Position numbers and translations under genes: made by a program. Positions 24,061 through 56,633 of a stretch of DNA of 64,000 nucleotides are shown here, one piece after another; the stretch's first letter is position 1, and every line of letters starts with the position of its first letter. The notes beneath the pieces are model-generated. The model ran no database searches, was not told the origin of the DNA, and saw nothing but the letters and a program-made list of their open reading frames with translations. The DNA is from Sipunculus nudus (Eukaryota > Annelida > Sipuncula > Golfingiida > Sipunculidae): contig CM049309.1 of NCBI GenBank assembly GCA_026874595.1, positions 95,068,723 through 95,132,722 on the forward strand, in the 5' to 3' direction.

Positions 24061-25106
24061 TGAAGCCTCGGTTGTGGCCTTGTTTAGGCGGATCCATACA
24101 AATTTGGCTTAAATCACAATATTGAAAATTAAGATAAAAGATTAAAGATCCTGTTGCTCCGATATTGTCAAACCTTGGTCAAACATAAACAGAAAGGCTG
24201 TTCTCCAACACATGTAAAGTTTTATTTCTCAGTTTTACAAGAACTGTCTACACATGTTGGCCAACCGTATGAAAACTAATATTTAAAGGATTCATGAACC
24301 AACCCATTTTCTCCAAAAGGGGTCGAGACATGTAATATGAAAATATCAACAGAGTTTGTAATATGTAACATATAATATGATCGACAAGGAATCTAAATCT
24401 GCAAGTAAATATCACAAAATACATATACATTGAATCTTACGTGATCTTCCCTTTAGTAACCTCTTCATGCGACACCGTAATTTAATTTTTTTTTTAACTT
24501 TTTAATGCAAATCAAGAACATGGTGACAATGTATTATACATACTGACTATATAGATACACTCCCGTTGGATATGATTAAAATTTACTGTAAGATCATATT
24601 TCTAAGTAATGAGACAGTCTGACGTGTGATCGACTACGAATATAAAATATAAAATATTACTGGATGTATGTTATTTAACTAAAATGAAATATATCACATA
24701 ATTAACAAGAAATCAATAAATGCAGATATCTGTAAATCATTGAATAAAAGATAAACATTATATACTAGAGAACAAAAACAAAGCACAATCGTTCTTATGA
24801 CATGTTCGTATTACATTTAACGAAATTAAATTAATGTTATTCAACATCATACCACTTAAACTGCTGTTGTTAAAACTTATAACGTCTCCCCAACAGTTTA
24901 AGCGGTCAACAAAATCCTTATCAGCACCAGCTAATTGTGACCATATTTCATTAAAAACAACCAGCCATTTCTAAATTGGTATTTCTGATATTCTTTGTAT
25001 GCAGTTTGGCGTGAAATATCTATATTTCTAAGACCAATATAACGTATTTCTACATTGTTCTTTTGGTATATATAACATTTTGATTGTTGCGTACTTTGTC
25101 TCTTCT
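24061..25106. other. 3' flank / 3' UTR of the EGF-domain gene
   Basis: This AT-rich stretch lies downstream of the stop codon of the minus-strand EGF-domain gene and probably contains its 3' UTR. A minus-strand AATAAA (TTTATT on plus) occurs near 24222, but other A-rich variants exist, so the polyadenylation site is not fixed. No other gene was seen. Confidence 0.35.
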
Positions 25107-45569
<20,463 letters not shown>

Positions 45570-46620
45570 GTTGGTGTGAGGGTACTGTTAATCTGGAATG
45601 TGTACGCCCTGTGTCTGTGTGATACTCCTTGAGTATTCTTCCTGCTCGGGAAGGACCGTGTTCACGTCGGTGACCCGAGCCTGGTGCCCAATACAAAGCC
45701 GAAGTCTGTGGTACCCAGATCCCCCGGCGGGAGCTGCTGCACCCGTATACACCAAAACAAACACGCTTTGTTAGCCCGCTTTTATTCCACCGACAACACC
45801 TACCCGTGCAATACTATATTTGCTGAAGGTGTACATAAACTGTTGATTTTTACGACTTTTTTTAACAACATTGGTCTAAGTGTCAATATTTATCAGTGTC
45901 AGTCCCCTGGCTGAAGCCAAAAGATAAGGTGTATCTGGAAATGGTAGAAAGTGTTATAAAATTTGTAGAAAAAAGGTGTTCAAGTAAGTATAAATGAATA
46001 TGATCATTTGATTGAAATAAACTTTTATTAAAAAAATGGCAGTATTAACTGTAAATGGTCCTAGAGGCCGGTTCAAAAACAGTTTTAGCATTAAAATTGT
46101 GACATATGGCCATAAAATGATAAATATTTGTTAATCCATGTGACGTTCTCTTATTCTAAATCTTCTTTCATAAAGAGCAATTTTTTTTCAACAAGAGATC
46201 ACTCTCAAATGAAAATTTTTTAAATATTTTTGTTTGTTTGTTTCCTATTTAATGTTGGGATGGAATATTACACGGACTCGTGAATTATACGATATTATTT
46301 ACACACAAGTAAATGAAACCTTTAAAATTATCATGCATCTGACGCCCCAACATCCTTGTGCAGAAAGCATTACTTGTGGAATGCAGGGTGTTAGTTATCT
46401 GAAGCAAACTGTACTGACAGCTGTTGACTAACAAGCTACAGTACTGACAGTTATAGACTAACAAGCTACTGTTTCCGCTTTTGTAACTGATAACGTATTT
46501 CACGATGACGGGTTAGCCTGGCGTGACCAGCAGGCCAAACCCCAGGACAGAAATGCAAAGGACTATGTAAATTGTCTATTACGGTTAATTATCTGAATAT
46601 ATAGTAAAGAGGTTATTTTG
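45570..46620 (-). promoter_or_regulatory. Presumed 5' UTR and promoter side of the EGF-domain gene
   Basis: Directly upstream of the start codon on the minus strand, 45570-45760 is more GC-rich than its surroundings, as expected for a 5' UTR or core promoter. No clear TATA box was found. The rest, to 46620, is AT-rich with no gene. A short tandem duplication near 46410-46460 repeats 'agctactgtactgacag'-like sequence. Confidence 0.35.
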
Positions 46621-47698
46621 GTAATTGTTTCCCCCAAAACAGAGGATACAATTCGGGATTATGATCAGGTCACATGTGAACTACTGCGCCCTCAATTTTG
46701 GTTGACCTCTGACCTTTCCTCGCTGCCCAGCGTCCATTTGTGCGTCTGTTTCCACACTTAAACCCGCATATCTCGGGAACCGTTTAACCGATAAGGATAA
46801 CATTTTTGCACAAATGTAGCCCTTCAATAGCTTTATAACAAAAACAAAAAATTGTAGCGCCACCTGCAACCATTTTTGCACAGCGTCCATCTGCCTTTGG
46901 ATAAAATCACTGATCTCTGCATTGGTTGGACTTATCCATCTGAAATTTTGCATGTGTATACATCCTGGATAGCTTTCTTGATTTTATGACAGGTGGCGCC
47001 ACCTACATTCACGTTAACGCAACAGACATCCAGGCTCATATCTCAGGAACCGTCTGACCGATTGGGCCAAAATTTTGCAAGTGTATAGATCTCACTTAGC
47101 TCTTCATCATACGCACAACTGGTGGCGCCACCTGCAACAATTTTTGCACAGCGTCCATCTGTTCATTTGCCTTGGGATAAAATCACTCATATCTCGGCGG
47201 TGGTTTGACTTTTACCCCTGAAATTTTGCAGGTTTATTCATCCTGGACAGCTTTCTCGATTTTATGACAGGTGGGGCCACCTACATTCCCATTTACGCTG
47301 CAAATATCCAAGCTCATATCGTGGGAACCGTTTGACCGATTGGGTCAAATTTTTGCATGTGTATAGATCTCACATAGCTCTTTATCATATGCAAAACTGG
47401 AGGCAACTCCTGCGACCATTTTTGCACATCGTCCGTCTGTTTGTCTGCCGTCGGCTAAAATCACTCATATTTCAGTAGTGGTTTGACTGATCTGCCTAAA
47501 ATGTTGCATGTTTATACATCTTGGATAATTTTCTCGATTCTGTGGCACCTACATACACATTTCGACTGCAGACATACATGCTAATATGCAACACACCTCA
47601 CTCTACTCCCCTTGCCATTCAATCCATGCCTCACTTCACCCGTCCCTCTCTGATTTCGGCGGATACACGTAGTCGCTTGTCGACTACCCGTATTCTAG
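46620..47698 (+). mobile_element. Helitron2-like non-autonomous element, copy A
   Basis: The right end has 'ggcggataca', then a 7-bp-stem hairpin (GTAGTCG-cttgt-CGACTAC, 47669-47687), seven bases, and CTAG at 47695-47698 followed by T. A 3' hairpin just before CTAG is the hallmark of Helitron-type ends. The inward 'ggcggatac' and 'gtatccgcc'-like left end fit the asymmetric terminal repeats of Helitron2/Helentron elements. The interior carries degenerate ~140-base units marked by GGTGGCGCCACC-type palindromes (46852, 46982, 47121, 47271). Copy B (51317-52790) is its inverted relative. The left end is eroded. Confidence 0.65.
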
Positions 47699-49990
47699 TT
47701 TTGTATATATTAGCACATTAATATTGTACCTGTATCTAGTTTCAGGCTAGGTTGGAAAACATATTTACGTACAAAAGCATGCTGAATCTAAAAGACGTTT
47801 ACAGCTTTAACCGATTGACACACACACCTCTTACACACACCCACACACACAGCTATTTGATCCAGAAAAAGCTTCAGGTTCCCGGCAACAATTGTGCCAT
47901 TGCCGCCAATAATAACAATCGTATTTTGAAGTATCTAATTCTCTCAGATTTACTACCCCTTTGTGTACCTTGAGGAGCCCAGGGTACAGGTTCTTTGTGT
48001 GGGATGTACTCTCCTCATGCACGGTTATGTTATATTATTTGACATCAGTTTACATTCACAGCATATATATGGCATGCAATTTTATCGAAGATGCGCGTGC
48101 TCAGAATGCAGCTATATGGAGGAAAGTTTTGAAGTCATAACAATGTCACTATCAAAATACAACGCGACTGTATACATTCATGAGCGCCCTCTTCCTGACA
48201 CGTATATAGGGACACATCCGGAAAGTGTCTTCATGGGCCTGCAAGATTACAAGTCAACCGTCCGAAGCGGAGGTATTAGATTAATGAACGCATGTAATTC
48301 TTTTGTGTAAATGCTGTGAAAATTAAATCAACAGTACTTACAGGGGGGAAATGCGCCATGATCAAAACTGGGCAAAATTTAAGGTACTGATTTTAATTTA
48401 TGCTAATAATTTGAAAAATTAATCGGATCTTATTTCAGGTATTCAATTGAATTTTGATTAAGTTATATCCTTGAAAAAGTCTCTAGCTTCAACCATTATC
48501 ATTGTAAGCGAGTATGGGTGCACCCGCGCGGGTCACCGCATGCGGAGAGTCCCTTTCCGTACGTGCGGGTCCCCGCATGCGGGTGACCCATTTGTTTGGA
48601 TAAACGCATGCACTAAAAATCATAATTCATCAAATATCAGTGTAGTGTGTTAAGAAAATATTAAGTGTAAACATTTATTCTAACTGATGAGGCAGATTGA
48701 AGCGGATTAATATCGTACCTCACCACCTTAAATGGTGGCTATTTCCTGTCACAATCTAACTAGAGCTGGCCCCGGGCCGTATATCAGTGACGACTGGTCG
48801 TATATTTTTTATGCAGTTTTATAAGCTCTATCAGCTCCTGTTTTTCAAATACAAGGGCACATACCTGCTACTGATAATGCATGTAGCATCCACATGCGGG
48901 CCCGCGCAGAATACTTGTTGGATTTTAACCGTGCGGGACCCGCGCGAGGGCCCACATGTATGGAAAGGCACCCTAAATATATTTCCTGATTTTTTTTTTT
49001 TACAAAATGCATTATTGTCGGGCCCATAACTTTGATAAATCACGTAATACTGACCCAATTTCTGGCATGTCCATATAGAGAATATATAGAGGAATCTTTA
49101 TGCTAAATTACGCTCCCGAGGCAGCGGAAATCTTGCGCTTCTAAAGAAGCAACTTACGCTGCCAGCTTTGACCGTTTATGATATATTTAGACACCAGATG
49201 GCGGTTCGTTGTCCGCTGAAAAAAAACGTGCGTATGATGTGACAAGCAGCCAACCAGATGCCAATAAATAAACACTCGACAGGCGTCCTGGCTCCGCCCA
49301 TAGCTGCGCTTCAAGCGCCGCTTGATGAGAGTTTACGGTCGAATTTTAATTGCTCCCTCTGTATCCTAGCTTCATCGACCGATTCGATTATGATATTATG
49401 ACTGTGTTAGCGTCACCATGTATCTGTTTGCAGAACTGAAACCAGCCAGCGAGGTGTGCACGCGGCCTTTGTTGTTTCGTTTCGTTTGAATTACAACTCA
49501 CCGGCCGGGTATCCTTTGTGCCCAAGGCCCTAAGCAAACCACGCTTGGATAATTCTCTTTGGGCCTGTGGCCTGTTCAGACGGTTACCGGGGCGATAAGC
49601 TGTCACTCAAAACGAAATGAACATGATTTGCTCCGTGTATTTCTCGCTTGGCTGTGTCTTCCAGCACAAGGTCTCATCTGATTGGACAAAAATACAGTGC
49701 TCCCCTCTGGTGTAGCAGTTCAGGATACGAGGTCATACATACAGCGCATACGATATAGGGAGTAGGCCTATAGTTAAAGCGCTGTGTAAAGAGCGTAATG
49801 CTAAATATGAACAAAAAAAATTAAGTGGTTGATTGTCCTGTTGTGTAACAATAGGTGTTTAATTTATAATTGAGCTTTTTCCATAAATACTATACAAAGC
49901 ATGTTGAATAAACTCGATAAATAGCGTCTTCTCTTTGAAATAAAATGGTGCTTGTCAAAATAATGAAATGAAACCGTTGGAGAGTGTTAA
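47699..49990. other. Inter-element DNA with repeat fragments
   Basis: Lies between the inverted Helitron2-like copies. It holds a CACA-rich run at about 47818-47850 and a unit of the 'gctgtgaaaattaaatcaac' repeat (48310-48480 and 48975-49110), also seen at 53215 and 53850. Two GC-rich inverted-repeat patches are also present. A plus-strand open frame at 47963-48310 has no recognisable domain. Confidence 0.45.
48527..48590. repeat. GC-rich inverted repeat
   Basis: The arm 48527-48543 ('gggtcaccgcatgcgg') is complementary to 48574-48590 ('ccgcatgcgggtgaccc') with one bulge, and could form a stable hairpin. A related GC-rich patch with 'catgcgggcccgcgc' and 'gcgcgagggcccacatg' lies at 48890-48957. 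Both interrupt an AT-rich repeat. Confidence 0.65.
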
Positions 49991-52900
49991 AACAAGGGAC
50001 CCATGGGTCACGGCGCTCAGCTGATCGTGATTGGACTATAAATGTTTCTCCACTGTGATACTATATTGAGTCGATAAAGCTTATGAATATCATGGACATG
50101 TTGGGCTATTATAAAGGAATGTAATGTAATATGTGAGTAAATGATAAATAAAATTACCTGGCTGATAGATTTATAGATTAAAATATAGTGGTTTATTTTT
50201 CATTTATTTAGGGGGGGGGGTTGACAATTGTGAAATATTTGAGCAAATATGAATGCAATGACAGCAGTAATAAGCAGTAGTAGAATGATGATGAGGCTAT
50301 TTGTTGAAGGATCTAAAGTGTATGGTAGTCTGCAAGCTTTCAATTTGACAGATATGATGTTATGATTAACTGTGCTGATGAAGTGATTTATGAATTTGTG
50401 ACTGTATAACACAATATCTCTTTAGTCTTGACAAGGTACATTATTGTGATGCCCACTATGTCTACATATTACACAATATTGACATAATTTCTGGCATGTT
50501 CATAGGTACCTATGGACGAATAGTTATACAAAATATTAAAGTATGAATGTATCCGAGTCATCTTGTTCTTGCTCACTGAGGCTGACTTTGGGATGTGGTT
50601 CGGAGAAGGGAAAAGTGAGGGCAGCACAAAGGTGGATGTAGAAATATTCTATTGTAATGTTTTTCATTTATATAAGAATATGAAAAGTTAAAGAGGAAAG
50701 GGGCCCTCCTACTTGGTTATAGTAAAGTTCTAAATATATGATTGCAAACTAATACTCTGACAAGACTGTCATGAAGAAAAACAGTAAAAGTTTTGAGATA
50801 CTGTGATGCATATGAAAATTTACAGATGGACAGGCAAGTGGACAGAATGGACTAAAATATTTCACTTTCAAGGGAATAATGCATTTAAGTTTATATATAA
50901 GCCTATTTTTTTAGCATATCCACTTTTTCCATTAAGAAGTTTTTATCTGAATCATGTTTTTTATTTACAGGTTTTATAAATTTTTAATAAAAAAACTGAA
51001 AATATAAGTTAAAATATTAGAATTGTTGCAAAAGTTGCAATCATTATATATACTGAGTGTAGCTCATATTGGGTCATATTATGCATACACATATATTTTA
51101 TTATTTTTAAATCATAAATGTTTAAACTGAATTTAAAAGAAAATAATGCCACAACATGGCATCTACAAGAATATTCCTTGAATCACATGTACATGCTTAA
51201 TTTTATTCACCAAAACAAAATAAAAGATTCAGTAAATTTGATAAAATAAAACACCTTTTCAAATAAAGTATACACACTGTTGGTTGAATGGGGGAAAAAC
51301 AATATCATTGTGCTAACTAGAATACGGGTAGTCGACAAGCGACTACGTGTATCCGCCAAAATCTGAGAAGGACGGGTGAAGTGAGGCATGGATTGAGTGG
51401 CAGGAGGATATAGAGTTACTGTTACATATTAGAATGACTCTCTGCCTAATAAACATGATTGTAGGTGGAGCCACCTGTTATCTGAACGAGAAACTATCCA
51501 AGATGTATACATATGCAAAATTTCATGTGGAAAAGTCAAACCACTGCAGAGATATGAGTGATTATATCCCACACCAGACAAACAGATGGACACTGTGCAA
51601 AAATGGCTGCAGGTGGCGCCACCTTTTTTGTGTATGTTATAAAGCTATCCAAGGGCTACATTTGTGTAAAAAATTTTTCCTGATTGGTCAAACGGTTCCA
51701 GAGATATAAGCAATAATGTCTGCAGCGTGAACGTAAATGTAGGTGGCGCCACCTGTCATAAAATCAAGAAAGCTATCCAGGATGTATACGCATCCCGAAT
51801 TACAGGTAATTTGGTCAAACCACTGCAGAGATATGAGTGATTTTAACCCAAGGCAGACAAACAGATGGACGCTGTGCAAAAATGGGTGCAGGTGGCGCCA
51901 CCATTTTTGTGTATGTTATAAAGCTATCCAAGGGCTACATTTGAGTAAAAATTTTTTCCTGAATGGTTGAACGAGTCGGGAGATATAAGCATGGATGTCT
52001 ACAGCGTGAACTTGAATGTAGGTGGCGCCACCTGTCATAAAATCAAGAAAGCTATGCCGGATGTATACGCATGCCAAATTTCAGGTAATTTGGTCAAACC
52101 ACTGCAGAGATATGAGTGATTTTAACCTAAGGCAGACAAACAGATGGACGCTGTGCAAAAACGGCTGCAGGTGGCGCCACCATTTTTGTGTATGTTATAA
52201 GGCTATCCAAGGGCTACATTTGTGTAAAAATTTTTTCCTGATTGGTCAAACGGTTCCCGAGATATGAGCTTGGATGTCTGCAGCATTAAAGTGAATGTAG
52301 GTGGCCAAACCTGTCATAAAATCAAGAAAGTTATCCAGGATGTATATGCATGCCGAATTTTAAGTGAATTGGTCAAATCACTGCAGAGATATGAGTGATT
52401 TTAACCCAAGGCAGACAAACAGATGGACACTGTGCAAACATGGTTGCAGGTGGCGCCACTTTTTGTTGTGTATGTTATAAAGCTATCCCAGGGCTACATT
52501 TGTGTAAAAATGTTTTCCTGATCGGTCAAATGGTTCCTGAGATATGTGGGTTTATGTGTGGAAACAGCCGCACAAACGGACGCTTGGCAAAGAGGAAATG
52601 TTAGATGTCAAGGTCACTTGGTTAGGCACCAGTTCACATGTGACCTGATAATTTGTGTAAGTTTCGGAAAAATCCATCCAGTAGTCTCAGAGGAGTTCTC
52701 CAGAAACGAACGCGGCGGCGGCGGTGGCAGCGGAACCCGGTCAAAAACATAGTATCCGCAAAACTTCGTTTTGGCGGATACAATTACTATCCGAGTTTTA
52801 ATTTATTACTGGAATTAATAGTCAATTTCACACCTGGTGAAGTTTTTACTCTTCTGAAGTAAGGAATTACTTATCTGATGAACATCCACACTTTCATAGC

Positions 52901-54505
52901 AATACACCACTTTGTGGACACAATTAAATGTACACTTTAATCATTGTAACCCTGGTGGTACAATACAAAATCTAAAATGTAGCATAGCCTAGAATAAGAA
53001 TGAATCAAATACAGAAAATAATAACATTCATCTAGTTTATGCACCATCTGGCCAAGGCATGCTGCCTGGGGTGGGTTACATAATGCAAGTGAAGGCTGTA
53101 CTACTAGGTGGGCTAGATGTAAACAACACTTGACATGGTGTATGAAAACATGAATAAAAGCTATTCTTTCCAATCAATTTCTTTGAAATTTCAGATTTTA
53201 AAAGATTAAATCCTTATGTATATATGCTGTGAAAATTAAATCAACAGTGCCAAAGTTGGACAAAATTTAAGGTATTGATTTTTTATTTATGCTAATAACT
53301 TGAAAAATTTGCAAAAATCAGATCTAATTTTGGGTAAACAATTGAATCTTGATCAAATATAGTTATATTCCTGAAAAAGTCTCTAGGTTCAGCAATTCTC
53401 ATGTTAGGTGAGTAAATATATTTCCTGATTTTAAAAAAAATTGCATTATGTTTTGGCCCATAACTTCAAAATGATACCCAATACTGACCTAATTTTTGGT
53501 ATGTTCATAGAAAATGTATAAAAGAATGTGAATACTAAATATGATCAAAAACAGATCAGTGGTTTGGATATTAGGCAGCCTTGAAGTGTAACAATGGCTT
53601 TTTTTATGGAAAACAAAGTCCTTATGACCCAATTTTCGGTATGGTAGGAGATTTTGGGGACATCTAACATTATGCCAACAGCCTGGGGAGCATAGAGATG
53701 TGCACTGAATGACCTACAGTCATCAAAGTGGACTGCTTGACAATGTAAGGGAATACAACAAGAGCCTCCAAAAAAATTCAATAACTAGCCTAATTTTGCA
53801 GCTTTTACTTTCAAATTTCAGATTTAAACAGATTAAATCCTTATGTGTACATGCTGTGAAAATTAAATCCACAGTACTTACAGGAAAAAAACGTGCCATG
53901 GCCAAATTTGGGCAAAATTTAAGGTACCAATTTTATATTTTTGCCAATATTTAAAAAAATTTAACAGATTTTGATCTAATTTTTGGGTATACAATTAAAT
54001 TTTGATTAATTAAAGTTGTATTACTGAAAAAAAGTCCCTACCTCTAAAACTTTTGGTCTTAAGTGACCAAATATCTTTCCTGATTTTTTACAAAGTCCAT
54101 TATGTTTGGGCCAATAACTTTTTAAAATTAAATAATACTGACTTAATTTCTGGCATGTACATAGGAACAATATAGAGGAATATTTATGGTAAATATGAAG
54201 AAAACCAGATGAGTGGTTTTGATATTAGACAGTCCTGAAGTGTAAAAATAGATTTCTAATAAAAAATTGAGGTTTTTCCTTAATATCTCAAAGGAACGAA
54301 GTCCTATTGACCCAAATTTTGGCATGGTAGGAGATTTAACTGTATGCCTAATTTAAGATTCTTAGGTCCAATGGTGTCGAAACGTGCCAGTCTTACGGAC
54401 GGACATCCGGACAGACGGACGGATGGACAGACACACAGACGGACGACGGACAATGGACCACGACAATAGCTTGCTCAGATGACTTATAGTCAGCTGAGCT
54501 AAAAA
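49991..54505 (+). mobile_element. Second CAGCTGA-ended repeat element, interrupted
   Basis: The left end at 49991 ('aacaagggacccatgggtca' then 'cggcgctcagctga') and the right end at 54480-54505 ('gacttatagtcagctgagct' then 'aaaa') match the family at 28511-29550. The interior holds ~640-base repeated units (53215 and 53850, 'gctgtgaaaattaaatc' and 'tttcctgattttt'). A Helitron2-like copy (51317-52790) has inserted into it. An A/C/G-rich 'gacggacggatggacag' tract precedes the right end. Confidence 0.55.
51317..52790 (-). mobile_element. Helitron2-like non-autonomous element, copy B
   Basis: On the minus strand the 3' end has the same hairpin (51328-51346) and CTAG (51317-51320), followed by T. 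The other end carries 'ttttggcggatacaa' near 52770-52785. Between them are alternating ~130/150-base units (279-base period) bearing the exact 14-base palindrome AGGTGGCGCCACCT or close variants, at about 51610, 51740, 51890, 52019, 52169 and 52449. Each unit also repeats 'cactgcagagatatgagtga'. Related to copy A in inverted orientation. Confidence 0.7.
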
Positions 54506-54507
54506 TG

Positions 54508-54691
54508 AACCGTACGCGATCACTGGCACCAACATAACGAGCATGAATGCCACCTGTGTTTTCCATTTCTTTTTCCGGCTTACAAACGACGTTTCAAAAC
54601 CTTGCACTTTCATATTTCGACTGCTCTTTGTTTCTGGTCTGCCGCGCATGCGCAAAATTGGATGGTGCCTTGTTACAGTAAACGGACACAT
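54508..54691 (-). CDS. Possible first exon of a signal-anchor membrane protein
   Basis: A minus-strand open frame. The ATG at 54613 starts 'MKVQGFETSFVSRKKKWK', followed by a hydrophobic stretch ('AFMLVMLVPVIAYGSF'). This is the layout of a type II signal anchor, as in Golgi glycosyltransferases or sulfotransferases. A perfect NRF-1-type palindrome (GCGCATGCGC, 54644-54653) lies 30 bases upstream. The frame runs into the end of the 49991-54505 repeat, which is not coding. A GTACGG donor is possible near 54523. No later exon was recognised between here and 45.6 kb, so it may be a relic or chance. Confidence 0.3.
54644..54653. promoter_or_regulatory. NRF-1-type binding palindrome
   Basis: GCGCATGCGC is the core of the NRF-1 consensus, which is enriched at CpG-type animal promoters. 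It is palindromic and stands out in AT-rich DNA. A similar 'gcgcatgcgc' is part of exon 15 of the EGF gene (near 25296-25305), so the motif alone is weak evidence. Confidence 0.4.
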
Positions 54692-54854
54692 ACGGACCGT
54701 GTTTACTCGCGTGTTATGCAGCTGGAGTGGATGAACTGAGACCCCTGTGCTGGGAAAGTTTATCTCAGAAGCTTTTGTTTTGTTAAAAAAAACGGAACTG
54801 ATAGTGTGTAAGAATAGGCATAATAATTATTTCTCCTGATTATGCCCCTTTCTT

Positions 54855-56190
54855 GACTTATAGTCAGCTGAGCTAATAAGAAAAAGGCATACATGACTTT
54901 CTACATCTGTAGCCCCAGTGTTTTCGAAAAGTAACTGTATCAAATACAATAGTACAAGGAATGACGCTGAAATAAACAGCTACAGCATGTGCCAGTTCCT
55001 CCATACACATAGAGAACATATGAACTACTTTATGGCTTCCACAGGGAACCTGTCTTTGCTGGTCTTAATCTGATTTAAGGCATGGTTGCCATAGATGCCT
55101 TGATTGCATGTTGGAAGAGCCAGAAACACAAAGACCATCAATTTAATGACAACCATCATAGCTGTCCTTGTGAATTTTCAGCTTTTGATTGACATTTTGC
55201 AATTTCAGGATAACAGTATTGCTTAATCACTGGGTAGATCTAATACAGTGTATTGACTCCTGCTCTGCACATGTTATGTTACATATTAATTATCTGCTCA
55301 TAAATAATAACAAGGCCTACAGGCCTAATGCGAACCTGTGCAAAGTTTGGGAGTATGAATGTTTATTTTTAAAATTTAATATTTATCCTATTATGTCCTG
55401 CATATCTACCTAAGCCATTATGATTTCAGCAAAATGGACGTTTCAGACCTGCAAGTTTTGGACAAGGACATTTTAAAACTACGATGTATCAGTCAGGATA
55501 TTTTTGATATGTTCTTTTTACTAGGGAGGATTATTGGGACAGATGACAGACAATTTGGCAGCATGGTTTTGGAGAGGAACATTTCCCCTATAAAATCTAA
55601 GAAAATGCAGTTAGCCAAGAAAAAAGCAAAATCTGATAGAATTTTTTAGACGACTCATTTTTTGCAAAAAAATTGGTGATGCTAGCTCCTGCCCTTTTTG
55701 AGATAGCTATGACGCATGACGGATGTCGCCACACATTGGCATAAAATTTGGTGATGATAGCTCCAGTCGTTTCTGAGACTGAAATTTTAGTGTGCTTTTT
55801 TGGACAGTTGACTAAGTTCAACCTCCTGTAACACAACCAAAAACCTCCGAACTGGAACCATTCGAACAAACTTGAGAGAGATTGTTCCAGGCATCATTTC
55901 TGTGAAATATTTGACAATTCGGCTGGACAGTTTCAGAAAAGTAGATTTTTAAAGCTTTTTTAGCTATTTCCCTGTAAAATCTAAGAAAATGCAGTTAGAA
56001 AAAAAAAATAAACAAAATCCTATAGAGTTTTCCAGATTACTGATTATTTGCAAAAAAATTGGTGATGCTAGGCACAGCCTTATTTGAGACAGCTAATGTC
56101 AACGTACAGACAATGCACAATGCATGACGCCGCACCAACGCATAAGCTCACAAGTTTGCTAATGAAAAACAAGGCTTGAAAAATAACATT
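54855..56190. other. Repeat-derived spacer downstream of the HSDL2-like gene
   Basis: Contains a 3' end fragment of the CAGCTGAGC family at 54855-54877. A diverged direct repeat about 370 bases apart (55595-55700 and 55975-56080) shares 'aaaatctaagaaaatgcagt' and 'gcaaaaaaattggtgatgct'. The open frame at 55434-55649 overlaps the first copy and has no known domain. Confidence 0.45.
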
Positions 56191-56193
56191 TGA

Positions 56194-56199
56194 TTTATT
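56194..56199 (-). promoter_or_regulatory. Likely polyadenylation signal AATAAA
   Basis: AATAAA on the minus strand, about 190 bases after the stop codon of the HSDL2-like gene, a normal 3' UTR length. Confidence 0.55.
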
Positions 56200-56388
56200 C
56201 AGATAAGTGTCATCTAATAAAACAGAACCTGCTTGTCATGATTTTCTCCCTATCTATACATATTCTCTTGTCTTCTTTTCTCTTAACATATCACAACAAC
56301 AGACTCAACATATTTATAGTCATAATTATTCATATGACAGTCAAATTTGTGCCTATTACTGTTCATTATATTGCAGTTTTTCTAAACA

Positions 56389-56633
56389 TTAGAGTTTAGA
56401 ATGCATTTTAGCCATTAATTTTTCCAGCTTCATGGCCAAGCCTAGATCCCCCTTTATTTTCAGTTTTCCGCTCATGAATGCTGCCGTTGGCTTTAAACTT
56501 CCCTGGAACATTTTTACAAAGTCGTCACTGTCCATCACCATGGTGCAATTTGCTTGTCCCTCCTGTGGCTCCCCCTGTCCCACAGCACCTGAACCATTCT
56601 TCAGGTCGAGGTACCACAGACCCTCCTCAGCCC
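56389..56633 (-). CDS. HSDL2: HSDL2-like last exon: SCP2 core and SKL
   Basis: Enters in phase 1. It reads 'GLWYLDLKNGSG', 'MVMDSDDFVKMFQGSLKPT' and ends H-S-K-L at the TAA at 56391-56389. The acceptor is ATTCTTTCAG. It contains most of the lipid-binding SCP2 fold and the peroxisomal targeting signal. Confidence 0.95.

Noticed and set aside
47963-48310. 115-codon plus-strand open frame
   Set aside because: No recognisable domain, no signal peptide, and a region made of repeats. Kept only as an unexplained frame in the spacer note.
55434-55649. 71-codon plus-strand frame starting MDVSDLQ
   Set aside because: Its 3' part is a repeat copied 370 bases downstream, and there is no known domain or splice support, so it is not listed as a gene.
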